Source: Corylus avellana
Lineage: Eukaryota > Streptophyta > Magnoliopsida > Fagales > Betulaceae
Direction: 5' to 3'
NCBI RefSeq assembly: GCF_901000735.1
Contig: NC_081551.1
Location: 9,628,101-9,692,100 of the forward strand
Length of the DNA stretch: 64,000 bases
Numbering within the stretch: position 1 is the first letter of the stretch; every line of letters begins with the position of its first letter. The notes under the pieces are model-generated. The model had not been told where the DNA came from and did not search any database. It saw only the letters and a program-made list of their open reading frames with translations. Position numbers and translations under genes: made by a program. Shown here in pieces: positions 22,409-33,578 of the stretch.

Positions 22409-22435
22409 GTGATCACGTGGGAAGCACGTGATCAC
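22409..22435. repeat. Hairpin with two G-boxes, left arm
   Basis: GTGATCACGTG, a five-base loop GGAAG, then CACGTGATCAC: an 11-bp perfect stem containing CACGTG twice. A matching, slightly diverged hairpin lies in the right arm near 23451-23477. Confidence 0.85.
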
Positions 22436-22512
22436 TTCTGACATTTCTCTACCGAAAATGCCCTCATCTCCTTCAGTTTAGAACCCATGAAACCAAAACT
22501 CCGGGATATTCT

Positions 22513-22779
22513 CTAGGGACCTGAGATTTTGTTGAATCTGATGTCCAAGTAAACGAGGTTTGGAATGTATAGAGTAGGTGCAGGTAAAGGACCTGAGAAG
22601 AGGTTGTTACTAAGGCCTAACTCTTGAAGCGATGAGAGATCTGTGAAGGTGTCAGGAACAGTGCCTGAAAACCAGTTGCTATTGAGGTGAAGCAAAGACA
22701 TATCGGTGAGGAAAGAAGATGGATCTGTAAGCTTGAACGTCCTATCATGAACTAAATATGTGCTGGGAGGTTTCTCCAT
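22513..22779 (-). pseudogene. Captured LRR (LRX/extensin-like) gene fragment
   Basis: The 88-residue frame contains about three leucine-rich repeats: LLHLNSNWFSGTVPDTFTDL, LQELGLSNNLFSGPLP and LVYLDIRFNKISGP. The spacing and the YIPNLVYLDIRFN wording recall the LRR domain of leucine-rich repeat extensins (LRX), cell-wall proteins that bind RALF peptides. Only the middle of the LRR domain is present. It stops right after KISGP, where a full gene would continue with further repeats and a Pro-rich tail. The start is chance in-frame sequence. It lies between MULE arms and so is a transduplicated fragment, probably non-functional, although it could be transcribed from the arms. Confidence 0.75.
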
Positions 22780-23450
22780 GAACTAAAATCACTTGCTTCT
22801 TGTGGGATTGAGAAGTTCAAGTCCCACCTGTGAGTTCCATCCATCTCTTCCGCTCTTCCGCCCTTCCTCGTCAAGACCCATGAGACTGGGTGATGGAACA
22901 ACCTCAATCCCATGCACACACTGGGGATTTAACAGACCCCTATAGTGCTTTCGTTGCATCCTGTGGGATCAAAAGACTCCTCTATCTCAATATCGATCTC
23001 AACCACCCTCCGCTGTCGGAAATCGCCTAAGCTTTTTTCGGAAATCTACGATTTTAATTTCATTTCTTCATTTTTTAATTTTGTTTTCATTTTCTCTAAG
23101 TTAGAAAAAAAAACAAAAAACAAAAACAAAAACAAAAACAAAACAAAAGTATCAAAAGCTCGATGTGAATCTCATGATCTCCTATTTTTTGCATTAGTGT
23201 AATGAAACATTGAGTTTCCTGTTGTTGTTCTAAGGCTCTTTATTTTTTTTCTCTTTACCCGGTTGTAATCTCCGATTTCACGGCATTATTTTTCTTCACT
23301 GAATTAACACTAATAATTTCCCAAATAAAAGCATATGACATTCTTTAGTTTTCATGTCTGATATTATCTATCCGTTGATTATATTGCCGCTTGAATCCAA
23401 CAGAGGGGGGGTTGGGATGAGGGACAATTTTGTGAAAAAGAAGCCAACAA

Positions 23451-23477
23451 TGATCACGTGCGAGTCACGTGATCACT
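23451..23477. repeat. Hairpin with G-boxes, right arm
   Basis: ATGATCACGTG, loop CGAGT, CACGTGATCAC: nearly the same hairpin as at 22409, in the opposite arm, with one stem mismatch. Confidence 0.8.
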
Positions 23478-23634
23478 GTTCCGTTAGTCAAAACAGCTTT
23501 GACTGACAGAATGACTGAATTTAAAAAAATTAAAACTTTATGGGGGTGAATTGCAAAAATTGAAACTTTGGTGTTCGAATTGAAAAACGTTGCTAACTTT
23601 AGAGAGGTAAACTATAATTTTCCCGTTCATATTA

Positions 23635-24149
23635 TATATTCTTTTAAATTTTGTATAAAAAAATATAGAATTATATTGTATCAAACCATTTTTTGAAGCA
23701 TTTAAATTGTGCCTCCAAGTCAATATTTCAGAAAATTCCAATTATATATATAACATAAACTTAAGAATCAAGTCAATTTTATTATGATTCAAGTAGGTAT
23801 ATATCTTAAGAACTTTCGGATTTGGTGATGTTATCATATGTAACAACTGCAGAAAAAAAATGGCCAAGCTTCAGAAAAATAATACTAGGTTATCTGAAAA
23901 ATTGCAATTATTAAAAAAAAAGAAAAGAATAAAAAAAGTTAAACGACTAGCACTTGTAATACATCTTTTTGCATTCAACTCTAGTGAACCAAAGAGCAAA
24001 ATTGTTTGTGTATAAAAATTACATTAAAATAGAATTAAAAATATACTACATCAAGTAACTTTATGATCCTAGCAAAAAAAATGAAAGCATTAGAGTATAT
24101 AAGAGAACAACAGAAACAAACTTTGTCTCTCTCTTTTCTTTTCTTTTTC
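23635..24149. other. NF-YB downstream flank
   Basis: AT-rich. Presumably holds the NF-YB 3' UTR at its right end. No other gene seen. Confidence 0.5.
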
Positions 24150-24716
24150 TTACCAATGTCCCACTGAATCAATCTGATCTTGTGGCTGTAATTGTTTTTG
24201 AATTGAATTTGGAGAGAAAGGCAAGGAATATGGCTGATCAGCTGCCACGAATGGCGGCTGAGACATGAGAGTTGTGGAAGAATATACACTATTATTATAC
24301 GCTACGCTTTGTTCTTGTTGTTGTTGTCGTTGCTGTTTTGGAATGTTAAGCTTCTCTCCTTCAAGCTCTCTATACTTTTGGAGGTAGGTTTTGAGAGGGC
24401 TCACGTAATCCTCGAACCCTAGGGTTGTGATAGCCCATATGACATCGTCGCCGTTGATCGTCTTCCTCTTTTCTCTCTGGCATTTATCAGATGCTTCACC
24501 AGTAACAAAGCTAATGAACTCGGAGACACATTCTTGGACGGTCTCTTTTGCATCCTTTGAGATTTTTCCGTTGGCTGGAATAACTTTTTTCATGATTCTT
24601 CCAACATTTGCTATAGGGAGGAAGCGATCTTGCTCTTTATTGTTGTTACCATTCTTTAAACAAGGGCTTTCTGGGCTTCCTCCGTCGGTTCCATTTCCAT
24701 GGCTCTCATCCTCCAT
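24150..24716 (-). CDS. NF-YB7: Nuclear factor Y subunit B (NF-YB7-like)
   Basis: An intronless frame of 188 residues, starting at the Met of MEDESHGNG. An in-frame Met 28 codons upstream (24800) gives an extension unlike family N-termini, so I prefer the inner start. Residues about 28-121 form the histone-fold domain that pairs with NF-YC and then NF-YA to bind [25 protein letters not shown], then [22 protein letters not shown], then [24 protein letters not shown]. Lys54 in KISKDAKE is the residue of the ordinary class; LEC1-type members have Asp there. So it is a non-LEC1 NF-YB. A Gln-rich stretch (QQRQQQQEQ) follows, and the protein ends DSVGHW. That tail, with [13 protein letters not shown], resembles NF-YB7. 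Nuclear. The exact paralogue is from memory and is less sure than the family. Confidence 0.93.
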   Translation of the reverse strand: MEDESHGNGTDGGSPESPCLKNGNNNKEQDRFLPIANVGRIMKKVIPANGKISKDAKETVQECVSEFISFVTGEASDKCQREKRKTINGDDVIWAITTLGFEDYVSPLKTYLQKYRELEGEKLNIPKQQRQQQQEQSVAYNNSVYSSTTLMSQPPFVAADQPYSLPFSPNSIQKQLQPQDQIDSVGHW

Positions 24717-24800
24717 TGGAAGATAATTGGTATGTGCTTTAGGATGATTTGAGATTTGTGCAGCTAAGATAAATGGAAACGTAGGCATAAAGATAGGCAA

Positions 24801-25160
24801 GTGAAGAGGAGAAAGGAAAAAAGTCTTGGTCGATTTTCACAGTTAAGTCCCAGGGACTCGCTCCTTGTGTGGAGCAGGTAATTTAACTGACATTACCAAA
24901 ACTAATTAAATTACTTTCTTGTTCAAAATAATTTGACATGGCATGATGCTTGGTCATTTAGACTTTTAGATGAAGTGATTATTTCTTTCCTTTTTTTTAT
25001 TTTTTCTTTTACGATAGCGATTACAATTCAACCTTTAATAAGCATAATCAATTAGAGTATATATTTCATCTTTTCCCCCTCTCCTGCTTTGAATAAAAAA
25101 AATAAAAAATGAGAGTGTATATATATAGTTTCTTGAAAAACCAGGTTTATTCCATGGTAG
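24801..25160. other. NF-YB upstream flank
   Basis: The putative promoter side of NF-YB on the minus strand. It contains A/T-rich runs and an ATATATATAG near 25120, but no element I can assign with confidence. Confidence 0.4.
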
Positions 25161-25717
25161 ATGCATACATTTTTTTTGGTTTTTTTATTTAATTTTAAGA
25201 AATTAAAACCACTAGATGATGATGGTTTGCAAAATAAATGTCTTAATCTAGAAGGTTTCCTAAAACATGGTCTTGATGGTTTAGAATTATTTTCAAAACT
25301 AGAAGTTTTAAAAGAAATTTTACAAATAAAAGAAAGTGCTTCAATTGACATATTAAATTATATAAAAAGACTTGATTCTTTTTCAAATGCATGTATCGCT
25401 TATAGAATTTTATTGACAATACATGTTATAGTTGCTTTGCTGAAAGAAAATTTTTCAAAATTAAAATTGATAAAATCGTACCTAAGATCAACAATGTCAC
25501 AAGAGAGATTAAATGGATTAGCCATATTATCAATTGAAAAAAAGATGTTAGAAAATTTTGAATATAAAAACTTAATCAGAAATTTTGCATCGCAAAAAGC
25601 GAGAAGAAGAATTTTTAAATAAAATATACATATATATATATATTACTTTAAAAAAAAAAAATTAGGCCCAATTTCAAAGTTGTGTCTAAGGCCCTAAAAT
25701 ACATTGAGCCGGCCCTG
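25161..25717 (+). pseudogene. hAT transposase C-terminal fragment with 3' terminus
   Basis: The 153-residue frame 25161-25622 carries the hAT C-terminal dimerisation domain of TTF-type zinc-finger transposases: YRILLTIHVIVALLKENFSKLKLIKSYLRSTMSQERLNGLAILSIEKKML. Known relatives read VASAERSFSKLK where this has VALLKENFSKLK, so the conserved Ala-Glu-Arg-Ser box is damaged. Non-coding sequence then ends in ATTGAGCCGGCCCTG, the reverse of the CAGGGCCGGCTCAA terminus common to plant hAT elements. The N-terminal part is missing, so the element is truncated and dead. Confidence 0.8.
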
Positions 25718-25810
25718 CATTTAAATCATGATGTAAAAAATCTATATAAAATTCCCAAAGGGTATTTTTCAAAAAAGAAAATTCTCATGCCTAAATTGTT
25801 AGATAAACAA

Positions 25811-25811
<1 letters not shown>

Positions 25812-25850
<39 letters not shown>
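25812..25850. repeat. (TA)n microsatellite
   Basis: About 39 bases of uninterrupted TA, followed by a short ACACAC run. Confidence 0.95.
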
Positions 25851-25852
<2 letters not shown>

Positions 25853-25859
25853 ACACACA

Positions 25860-26381
25860 CATATGGTTGAGTACAAAATCATCAATGGACGAAATCAAGA
25901 TTTTTTTATTGAGTGAAGCCAAAGTATGAATGAAAAATATATTAAGATTTAAGATTAAATTAATATATATATAAAAAGAAATAAGATCTTTTTACAACTC
26001 TATATATATCGTTTTCTAATCTGTCATTGGATTTGTAGGACCTATATATGTAGGTCCTATAAATTCAATGGCTGATTAAGAAAAAAAAAAGAAAAGAAAA
26101 GAAAAGAAAAGAAAAGAAAGATATGTATAAGAAATGTATAAGAGATGTACATATAATAGATCTCTATAAAAAATAAATAAAATAGAATTAGTTTGCATTC
26201 AGTGTTAATAAAATATAAACAAAAGAGAGAAGACACAACATAATTTTTCCTAATATATTTCAATTTAAACTAAATCACTTATCAAAATGGAACTTGACAT
26301 TCTTTTAGATCCCAAAAAATTATCTATGATTGAATCTGTATTAAATTTCGCAACAATTTCTCTTTCGATGTACAACATCAA
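25860..26381. other. AT-rich sequence without recognised genes
   Basis: Includes a (GAAAA)n/(AAAAG)n run at about 26080-26120. Nothing coding seen. Confidence 0.5.
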
Positions 26382-27499
26382 TGTGATGCCCCGAATATTT
26401 AAGAAATACTTTTAATTTCTATAAAACACTCATTCTTCTAGTAAAATAATAATAATAAATGGCATAAAACATTTTTCAATAAAATTCAAATATCAATTTT
26501 AATTGTTATCTCCTAATCCACCTCTTCTAGCCTTTTCCACCCACCCACTCCTACAAAAGCATCATCACTCGACTCTTCAGACCACACCCAGCTTCCATGC
26601 GCTCCTCCTCCCCAATTCTTGAAAAATAAAGAGATTATACAGAGAGAAAGGGTTGCTCTTGGTTTAAAACCACCCTCTCCAAGGTAACTTTTGAACCTCA
26701 TTTCACTTTCATGTTATTTGTGTTCTGCCCACATGATTTGACATGCTTTACACAAAGTTTTTAAAATGCTTTAATAGTTTAATGAAGTTTCTCTTGTTTA
26801 AAGTAAATAGTTTTCAAAGGAATCATGAATACACCATTGTTCTCTATGGTTTGACACGTTAATATGATTTGACATGAGTATATTGATCTGTTAGTAGCTT
26901 TGGTTGGGATAGAACATGTGTTACGTAGGAGTTTTAGAGTTTTGCATGCATTTTGGTGCTCATTGAATATTTGACCCTTAGTAATCGAACGTTCGACCAT
27001 CATGCACCAAATGATCAATGTCGAGACCGAACGTTCAATAGTGTACATAATTATTTAATTAGGGTTTTAACGGTGGTTTAGCATTGCATGCATAATGTAG
27101 GTTCTCGAGATAATATGAATGACATTAGATTATGTTTCACAATAGTCAGGAGGTTCGAGATGTTAGAATCTGAGGATGAACGGATAAGGTAAGTAAATGC
27201 TTACAATTGTTTTAAATAAAGACGTGTGATATGTCAGCTGACTGAGCATGCGTATGTGATGAGCCTATTATTTTTTATGAAATTAAGTAAATGATTAATT
27301 AAATAGACAATGATATACATCGTATTACATGGTACACTAGTACGTGAGGTATAATGGCCATGGGCTTACTATATGAGCTTGATTCTAGGTCAAAATATGT
27401 TGTATTTATATGGATCTTGAATCCAATGGCTATTTGTGACCAGCGTAGCTATGTTTGATTGGTAAGTCACTACAAAACGTATATGATTAGTAGCGTGGG

Positions 27500-28133
27500 T
27501 GATGCAGCCTGACTTGGTGCGAGGCAAAGAAAACAGTATAAGAAGAAAGATAAATAATTTTTAGATCTTGAGTCTATCAAGGATCTGAGAATTCTTCTAA
27601 AAATTATAGAGTCTACCTATGGTTTGAAGAAAAATATGAATAAAACTCAACTCTGAGAATTCTTATTAAAGAAAATTGAAATAATAATCAAAGCTGCGTT
27701 TCTGGAGGCTATAAGGAAGTATTTATAGACCCCCACAACCCTAAACCTAAAATAAAAGGAATTAAAGTCGGTTTAAGCCAAAATATGGCTACACGTTCGT
27801 ATGGTAAAACCACCGTTCGGACAGGAACTAAACTGAAAGAAATAAAAAGCAAAAAATAACATAGGCGTTCGAACGGGACTTCGAACGATCTTCAAACAAG
27901 ACATTCTGACTTCTTCGAAAAGCTACGAGTTCAAACGGTCTTCGAGCGAGGCTTTGATCGGAGTACACTGACCTCCTTGGATCAGCTACGCGTTCGAACA
28001 GGCTGATCTGCTATTCGAATGGTCTTCCGCTGTGTTGCGAGATTGTGAACGTGTCACCATCTTCCAAGGTGTCTTCAAGCTTACATCCTCACAGCTCTTC
28101 CTCATGAACTCCCAAGCACTGTGATCTGCATCA
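27500..28133 (-). repeat. 3' LTR of gypsy copy B
   Basis: 634 bp, bounded TGATGCAG...CTGCATCA (8-bp terminal inverted repeats). Adjacent at 28134 is the polypurine tract (reverse strand CTTGGGGAGGA). It contains several TTCGAACG-type palindromes between 27790 and 28020. Confidence 0.93.
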
Positions 28134-28525
28134 TCCTCCCCAAGTTGGATAGAATTTGCCCTCGAATTCGCATCTTCTTCCGAAGAGTCTCCCGTAAACG
28201 GCACAAGGTGTTTGAAATTGAAAACATCCGACGTCTTGATATGGCTGGAAAACTTCGACTGATAAGCATTGGGGTTGATCTTCTTCATAATCTCCACCGG
28301 ATCAATCTTGCGGGCCACTAGCTTATTGTACTCCCCAACAGGAAATCTATCATTGGTTAGGATCACCCACACAAAGTCACCATCTTCAAACTCTAAGGCA
28401 CGCCGCTTCTTGTCCGCATCCGCCTTGTACTTTGCCGTTGACTCCTGTAGATTCTTGATGGTTAGCTCGTGGCCCTCTTGTATTTGTGCAATAAGATCCT
28501 CCGCTTTGGTGTGTGTTCTATTCAA
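27986..28525 (-). pseudogene. Integrase tail overlapping the 3' LTR, copy B
   Basis: A 179-residue frame with EFEDGDFVWVILTNDRFPVGEY, KINPNAYQSKFSSHIKTSDVF and an acidic segment. It reads straight through the polypurine tract and about 148 bp into the 3' LTR before stopping. Overlap of pol with the 3' LTR and this tail wording are recalled features of CRM-clade elements. No chromodomain of the classical type is apparent. Confidence 0.8.
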
Positions 28526-28813
28526 ATTAGGGAGAGGTGCTAAGTCCAGCGATGCATGAGGATTACCTCAATAGATGATGGTAAACGAACTAAGGCCGGT
28601 GCTCTGGTTGGTTGATCGATTGTAGGCGAACTCAGCTTGGTACAACTACTTGTCCCATGGCTTGAGGTGCTCCCCCACCAAACTCCGAAGCATTGTCCCC
28701 AAGGATCGATTGACGACCTCCGTTTGCCCATCCGTTTGTGGATGATAGGAACTACTGAAATTGAGCCTCGTGTGAGATAGTTGCCACAAGCACCGCCAAA
28801 AGTGGCTAAGGAA

Positions 28814-29167
28814 TCACATGTTGCGGTCTGAGACTATGGACAATGGTAAGCCGTGTAGTCGGTAGACCTCTCGGAAATACAATTGCGCCACATTCATGGC
28901 ATTGGCAGTCTTCTTACAAGTAATAAAATGAACCATCTTAGAGAATCGATCAGCTACTACAAAGATGGAGTCATTACTTTTTTGAGTTCGAGGTAAACCC
29001 AACACGAAGTCCATGCTCATGCTGGTCCAGAGGCCCTCCGGTATAGGCAGCGACATACAATATCTGGCATTAGTAGCCACTCCTTTTGATACTTGGCACA
29101 CCTTGTAGGAGCGCACAAACTTCTCCACCTCCTTCCTCATGCTTGGCCAATAAAACTGTTCCGCCAC
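28814..29167 (-). pseudogene. Integrase core, copy B
   Basis: A 117-residue piece with CQVSKG, SMDFVLGLPRTQKSNDSIF (first catalytic Asp) and an end at VSDRNM. The second acidic box has changed from DRD to DRN, and upstream zinc-binding His residues lie in another frame. Inactive. Confidence 0.85.
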
Positions 29168-29832
29168 TAGTTGGATCGTTTTGTCTCACCCCATGTGTCT
29201 CTCATTATGGCGCTCTTGGATAAACTTCAACCTTAAGCTTTAGTCGGGAATGCATAGTTGGGTACCCTTGAAGAGGAACCCTTTATGCAACCCAAAGTCA
29301 CTTTGTACTCCTGCAGATACATCACCAATAGTAGAACCAAAGGGAGGATCAATTGATAAATAATCTTTTAGGAACTCAACCAATTTCCTCACTTTTCATG
29401 GTGGTCAGGAGGGTCGACTTTCGGCTCTTTATTTAACACTCCCAACTTGTGTTTGATGGTAATGGAGAATTGTTGTACATATGTAGCACACTTCGCATGC
29501 CGAGTGGATAGTTTATCTTGACAATTGAGGTGTTTCAGCGCCTCATGATCCGAGTACAAGATAAAATCATTGTAGGCTAGGTATCCAATGCCTCAATGAT
29601 TGCACCAATGTGTAAAACTCCATGTCATAGGTGCTATAGTTGAGCCTTAAACCACTTAACTTTTTGCTAAAATTGCCACCGATTTTCCCCCTTGACTTAG
29701 CACCACTCTAATGCCGATCTTGGAAGAGTCACAATGCAACTCAAATGGCAACTCGAAATATGGGAGAACATGCAAGGGGGCCAAGGTCAACTTGAGCTTT
29801 ATCAACTCAAAAGCTTCTGTAGCCACCTCACT
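29168..29832 (-). pseudogene. Degenerate RNase H region, copy B
   Basis: Lies between the RT and integrase frames where RNase H is expected. Stops and shifts in all frames leave no long ORF. Short readable segments on the reverse strand fit the connection/RNase H region only by position. Confidence 0.55.
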
Positions 29833-30564
29833 TCAAGAAAACTTTCCCACTTTCATGCACTCAGTGATAGGCGCCATGATGGTGCTAAAGTCATGGATGA
29901 AACGCCTATAAAATGAAACCAACCCATGGAAGCTCCTCACCTCATGTAGTGTAGTGGGGATGGGCCAATACCTAACGGCTGCCACCTTTGACTCGTCCAC
30001 CGCCAATCCATCCTTGAACACCACATAGCCAAGGAAAAGAACCGAATCTGTCATGAATGAACATTTGGCCGGAGATGCGAAGAACTTCTCCCTCCAGAGC
30101 ACTTGAAGTACTTCCCTCACATGTTGAATGTGTGTCTCTTTATCAGGGATGTAAATAAGGATGTCATCGAAGTATACCACTATAAAATTCCCAATGAAAG
30201 GCCGAAAAGCTTGATTCATCACCCTCATAAAGGTTCTAGGAGCATTAGAGAGTCCAAATGGCATTACCAACCATTCATAAAGTCCCTCCCGCATCTTAAA
30301 TGTCGTCTTCCATTCATCACTAGGTTGCACCCGAATCTGATGATACCCACTCCTTAGATCAAGCTTTGTGAAGATTGTTACCTCGCTCAATTGGTCTAAC
30401 AAATCATCTAATTGGGAAATAGGAAATCGGTACCTCACCGTGATCTTGTTAATGGCTCCACTCTCCATGCACATCCTCCATATGACATCTTTTTTGGGGT
30501 GAGCAATGCCGATACCGCAAACGGGCTCAAACTCTCTCGAATATGCCCCTTGGCCAATAACCAC
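29833..30564 (-). pseudogene. Reverse transcriptase, copy B
   Basis: Protein identical to copy A's RT (243 residues, YFDD box present, [10 protein letters not shown] present). The upstream part of RT lies in the overlapping frame 30435-31121, so a frameshift separates fingers from palm. Confidence 0.9.
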
Positions 30565-31323
30565 TCCACTTGTCGCCTCAATTCTTCATGTTCTTTGGGG
30601 CTCATAAGGTAGTGTGGCCAGTTAGGTAGACTCAATCCAGGCACTAAGTCAATTTGATGTTGAATGTCATGAAGAGGAGGAAGCTCTTCAGGTAACTCTG
30701 CCAGAAATACATCGGCAAACTCTTCCACTAACCCCATGGCCTCTTCCGGCACCTCTTCTATTTTGTTGCCCTCTCTGCCTAACAGCACATACACAACCTT
30801 TGATGCCAACATCTCCGTGATAAACTCCCGTTTTGTCAATAGTGATTGAGAATGGCCTGCCCCCTTTGAGGGTTTAGGTCCGTTTCCCAAGCTTGGTAGG
30901 AGTGTCAGTCTCACGTTGTCTACTATGAAGCTATATGTGTTCTTCCTTCCATCATGGTGCGCATTCCAGTCATATTGCCACGGTCTCCCCAACAACAAGT
31001 GGCATGCATCCATGGCCACCACATAGCACCACATTTTATCTTTGTACTTGGACCCAATTGAAATAGACACAAGACAACACTTAGATACAATTACCTCGAT
31101 GCCTTTTTTGAGCCACTCCAAACGGTGGGTTGGAGTGTTGCTCTGTCTCTAGGGCCAACTTCCGTACCGCTTCTTCTGCCACAACATTTTCACAACTACC
31201 CGAATCAATGACAAGTTGACATACCTTGCTCCCAACAGTGCATGTTGAGTGAAATAGGTTGTGGCACTGCTCGTCTTCACCTTCGACTTTCCGGGGTATA
31301 AAGCAAACCCTCCTTACCATCAA
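30435..31323 (-). pseudogene. Protease and linker, copy B
   Basis: Retropepsin DSG active site in frame 31081-31323; LLLGRPWQYD and the linker to RT in frame 30435-31121. Same frameshift as copy A. Confidence 0.85.
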
Positions 31324-31470
31324 GAGAGGACCATCATCGCCCGTGATAAACTCCTCATCTGCCTCTTCTTCACCATCATAAGTTGCCTCTTACTCTTCTC
31401 TGTTGCCTAGCTCATCGAAGGCTTCTCAAGAATCAAAAAGTAGACTCTTACCATACTTCTCTCCCTTGCA

Positions 31471-31512
31471 ACAATCGGCCATCCGGTGGCCCGACTCGCC
31501 ACATTGAAAGCA
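31471..31512 (-). pseudogene. CCHC zinc knuckle of Gag, copy B
   Basis: CFQCGESGHRMADC on the reverse strand, identical to copy A. Confidence 0.85.
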
Positions 31513-31700
31513 CTTGGTGACCTATAGTACCCCCGGTTTGGCTTGACTACCCCACGTTTGTGGGGCTTCTACTTTGACGCCCTTTGGTAGGCCTCCGAAA
31601 CATTGGTGGGGTCAAAGAGATTCAATGAATCTTGGATTTGTTGTTGCATACCTCCAATATACCGGTACACTAGTTGATCATTCGATTCGGATAGATCTAC

Positions 31701-32268
31701 TCATGTCAAAAGCTTGTAGAACTCTTCTATGTATTCATCCACGAACTTCAAACCTTGACTCCAATTCTGCAGCCGTTGATACATGGTTTGGGTATAATTG
31801 TGAGGCGAAAAGGCGGGCTGCATGTGTTTCAACAATTTCTCCAAATTGTCGATCTTCCTCTTGCCTTGCCGCACCCTAGCCTGTTTCAACTGCAGCCACC
31901 ATGCTGCAGCTCTTCTCTGAAACTTGGTTGCGACCAAAGAAACTTGTCACTTGGATATCAAATTTGAATCCTCTCTCCCACCGATTAGCATGAGCTTGTG
32001 CAGGGGGTCGATGTCCCTGTGTTCGGTGCTCCGCAAAAGGGTTCTCGAATCCATACCCGTAATCGTCTTCATCTTCCTCCTCTGATGCATGCGATGGTGG
32101 TCGACGTTGACGCCTGTCATGTGCGCGCGCGTTGGCTAGTTGGGTAGTGAGCTCTTCAATCTGATACCTCATAGCCTCAAATTGCTCATCCACGTGCTGC
32201 CACCCTGTCGCCTCTTGTTCTCCATGAAACTGATTCCTCGCGTTCATGCAAGTCGTGCAAACTTGCAT
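31701..32268 (-). pseudogene. Gag, copy B
   Basis: Two frames (31876-32268 and 31701-31937) as in copy A, with an identical sequence. The capsid signature AAAWWLQLKQAR lies in the second frame. Confidence 0.85.
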
Positions 32269-32312
32269 AGCAGTTGCCCTTTCCTCTTGTGACTAGAGCC
32301 ATGGAAAGTAAC

Positions 32313-32328
32313 TGACCCTCTGATGCCA
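32313..32328 (-). other. Primer binding site, copy B
   Basis: Minus-strand TGGCATCAGAGGGTCA, two bases inside the 5' LTR. One base from the initiator tRNA-Met complement in the TGGTATCAGAG core. Confidence 0.75.
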
Positions 32329-32330
32329 AT

Positions 32331-32964
32331 TGATGCAGCCTGACTTGGTGGGAAGCAAAGAAAATAGTATAAGAAGAAAGATAAATAATTCTTAGATCTT
32401 GAGTCTATCAAGGATCTGAGAATTCTTCTTAAAACTATAGACTCTATCTATGGTTTGAAGGGAAATATGAAGAAAACTCAACTCTGAGGATTCTTATTAG
32501 AGAAAACTGAAGTAATAATCAAAGCTTCGTTTCTGGAGGCTATAAGGAAGTATTTATAGACCCCCAAAACCCAAAACCTAAAATAAAAGGAATTAAAGTC
32601 GGTTTAAGCCAAAACATGGCTACGTGGTCGAACAGTAAAACCACCGTTCGAATGGGAACTAAATTGAAAGCAATAAAAAGCGAAAAATAACATAGGCGTT
32701 TGAACAAGGCTTCGAACCGTCTTCAAATGGGACATTCTAACTTCTTCGAAAAGCTACGAGTTTGAATAGTCTTCGAGCAGGGCTTCGATCGAAGTACACT
32801 GACCTCCCTGGATCAGCTACGCGTTCGAAAGAGCTGATCTGCTGTTCGAACGGTCTTCCGCTGTGTTGCGAGATTGTGAGCATTTCACCATCTTCCAAGG
32901 TGCCTTCATGCTGACATCCTCACAGCTCTTCCTCATGAACTCCCAAGAACTGTGATCTAAATCA
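32331..32964 (-). repeat. 5' LTR of gypsy copy B
   Basis: 634 bp, same length as the 3' LTR but about 10% different. Its outer end is degraded (CTAAATCA instead of CTGCATCA). The first 54 bases are identical to the truncated 5' LTR of copy A and not to copy B's own 3' LTR. Confidence 0.93.
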
Positions 32965-33578
32965 GTTGGCTAACCGAGGTTGGACTCGATCGGGCTGTTA
33001 GTGTTATGGACGGTAGCGTGCAATAGCCGGAGCACCGATATTGTATTACAGGTCCTTCGGGACAGCGTCAAGCCTACTAGGAATGGGTAATATATGAGGT
33101 AGACCATACAAGATGGCTACGATTTATATAGAGCATTATTTCCTTGCATTAAAGATATTGGTGCTTGTCACTAGGATTATGCCCATACCTTTCAAAACCA
33201 AAACTACATTTTTATGGTTTAGTAACATAGGCAACACCGACTATATTTGTGAAAACTCATGTTTATTATTCCAGTATATAAATTGTAACTCATAAGCTCA
33301 TTTCATACTCAACTTTGATGTTTACTTACTAAGTCATAGACTTACGCAATAATTTATGGCTTAGCAGGTTGGCCGTAATAAGAGTAATACAGTTGTTAGG
33401 ATGAAGATGTCAAGCGAATGTTTTACTGTAAAAGGTTTGATTAATAATTTAAAATAAGGTTGGAAGCTCCAAGTCAATAATTAATGATATCACGTCTACA
33501 CCTTAGGATTATAGAAATATCAAATCATATATTTTCACCTTTCGCTTATATTTGCTCTGAGTTGTTAGTGGGCGATCT

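Larger units (their letters stand above)
22262..23624. mobile_element. Pack-MULE-like element with captured LRR gene fragment
   Basis: 1363 bp with terminal inverted repeats of about 175 bp (roughly 80-85% matching by eye). It has 9-bp flanking duplications GCTCATATT/GTTCATATT (8/9), as expected for Mutator-like transposition. Between the arms about 970 bp is unlike other MITE cores here and includes a reverse-strand leucine-rich-repeat coding fragment (22513-22779). There is no transposase. Carrying a host gene piece between MULE arms defines a Pack-MULE. Calling this one is my inference from arms, duplication and cargo. Confidence 0.8.
27500..32964 (-). mobile_element. Complete Ty3/gypsy retrotransposon copy B, CRM-like
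   Basis: A full-length, inactive element with two 634-bp LTRs. On the minus strand the order is 5' LTR, iMet-type primer site, Gag with CCHC knuckle, protease, RT, RNase H, integrase, extended integrase tail, polypurine tract, 3' LTR. Flanks GTGGG (27495-27499) and GTTGG (32965-32969) form a 4/5 target duplication. Removing the insert restores collinearity with homologous repeats. The LTRs differ at about 60 of 634 positions (about 10%, hand count), so the insertion is old. Frames are broken in every domain. Confidence 0.93.
26382..33578 (+). repeat. Long LTR-like repeat, member 2, split by gypsy copy B
   Basis: Starts TGTGATGCCCCGAAT, matching the TGTAATRCCCC start of members at 35025 and (reversed) 60608. 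About 1.1 kb to 27499 is joined to about 0.6 kb from 32965 once copy B and its 5-bp duplication are removed. The restored junction aligns without gaps to the homologous stretch near 16105 and to the reverse strand near 59185. It is probably a solo LTR of a large retrotransposon. No coding capacity. Confidence 0.65.

Noticed and set aside
22945..23202. Plus-strand frame inside the Pack-MULE as a second captured gene
   Set aside because: The short segment RLLYLNIDLNHPPL might be genic, but the rest is Ser/Ile and Lys/Asn repeats and I could not match it to a family.
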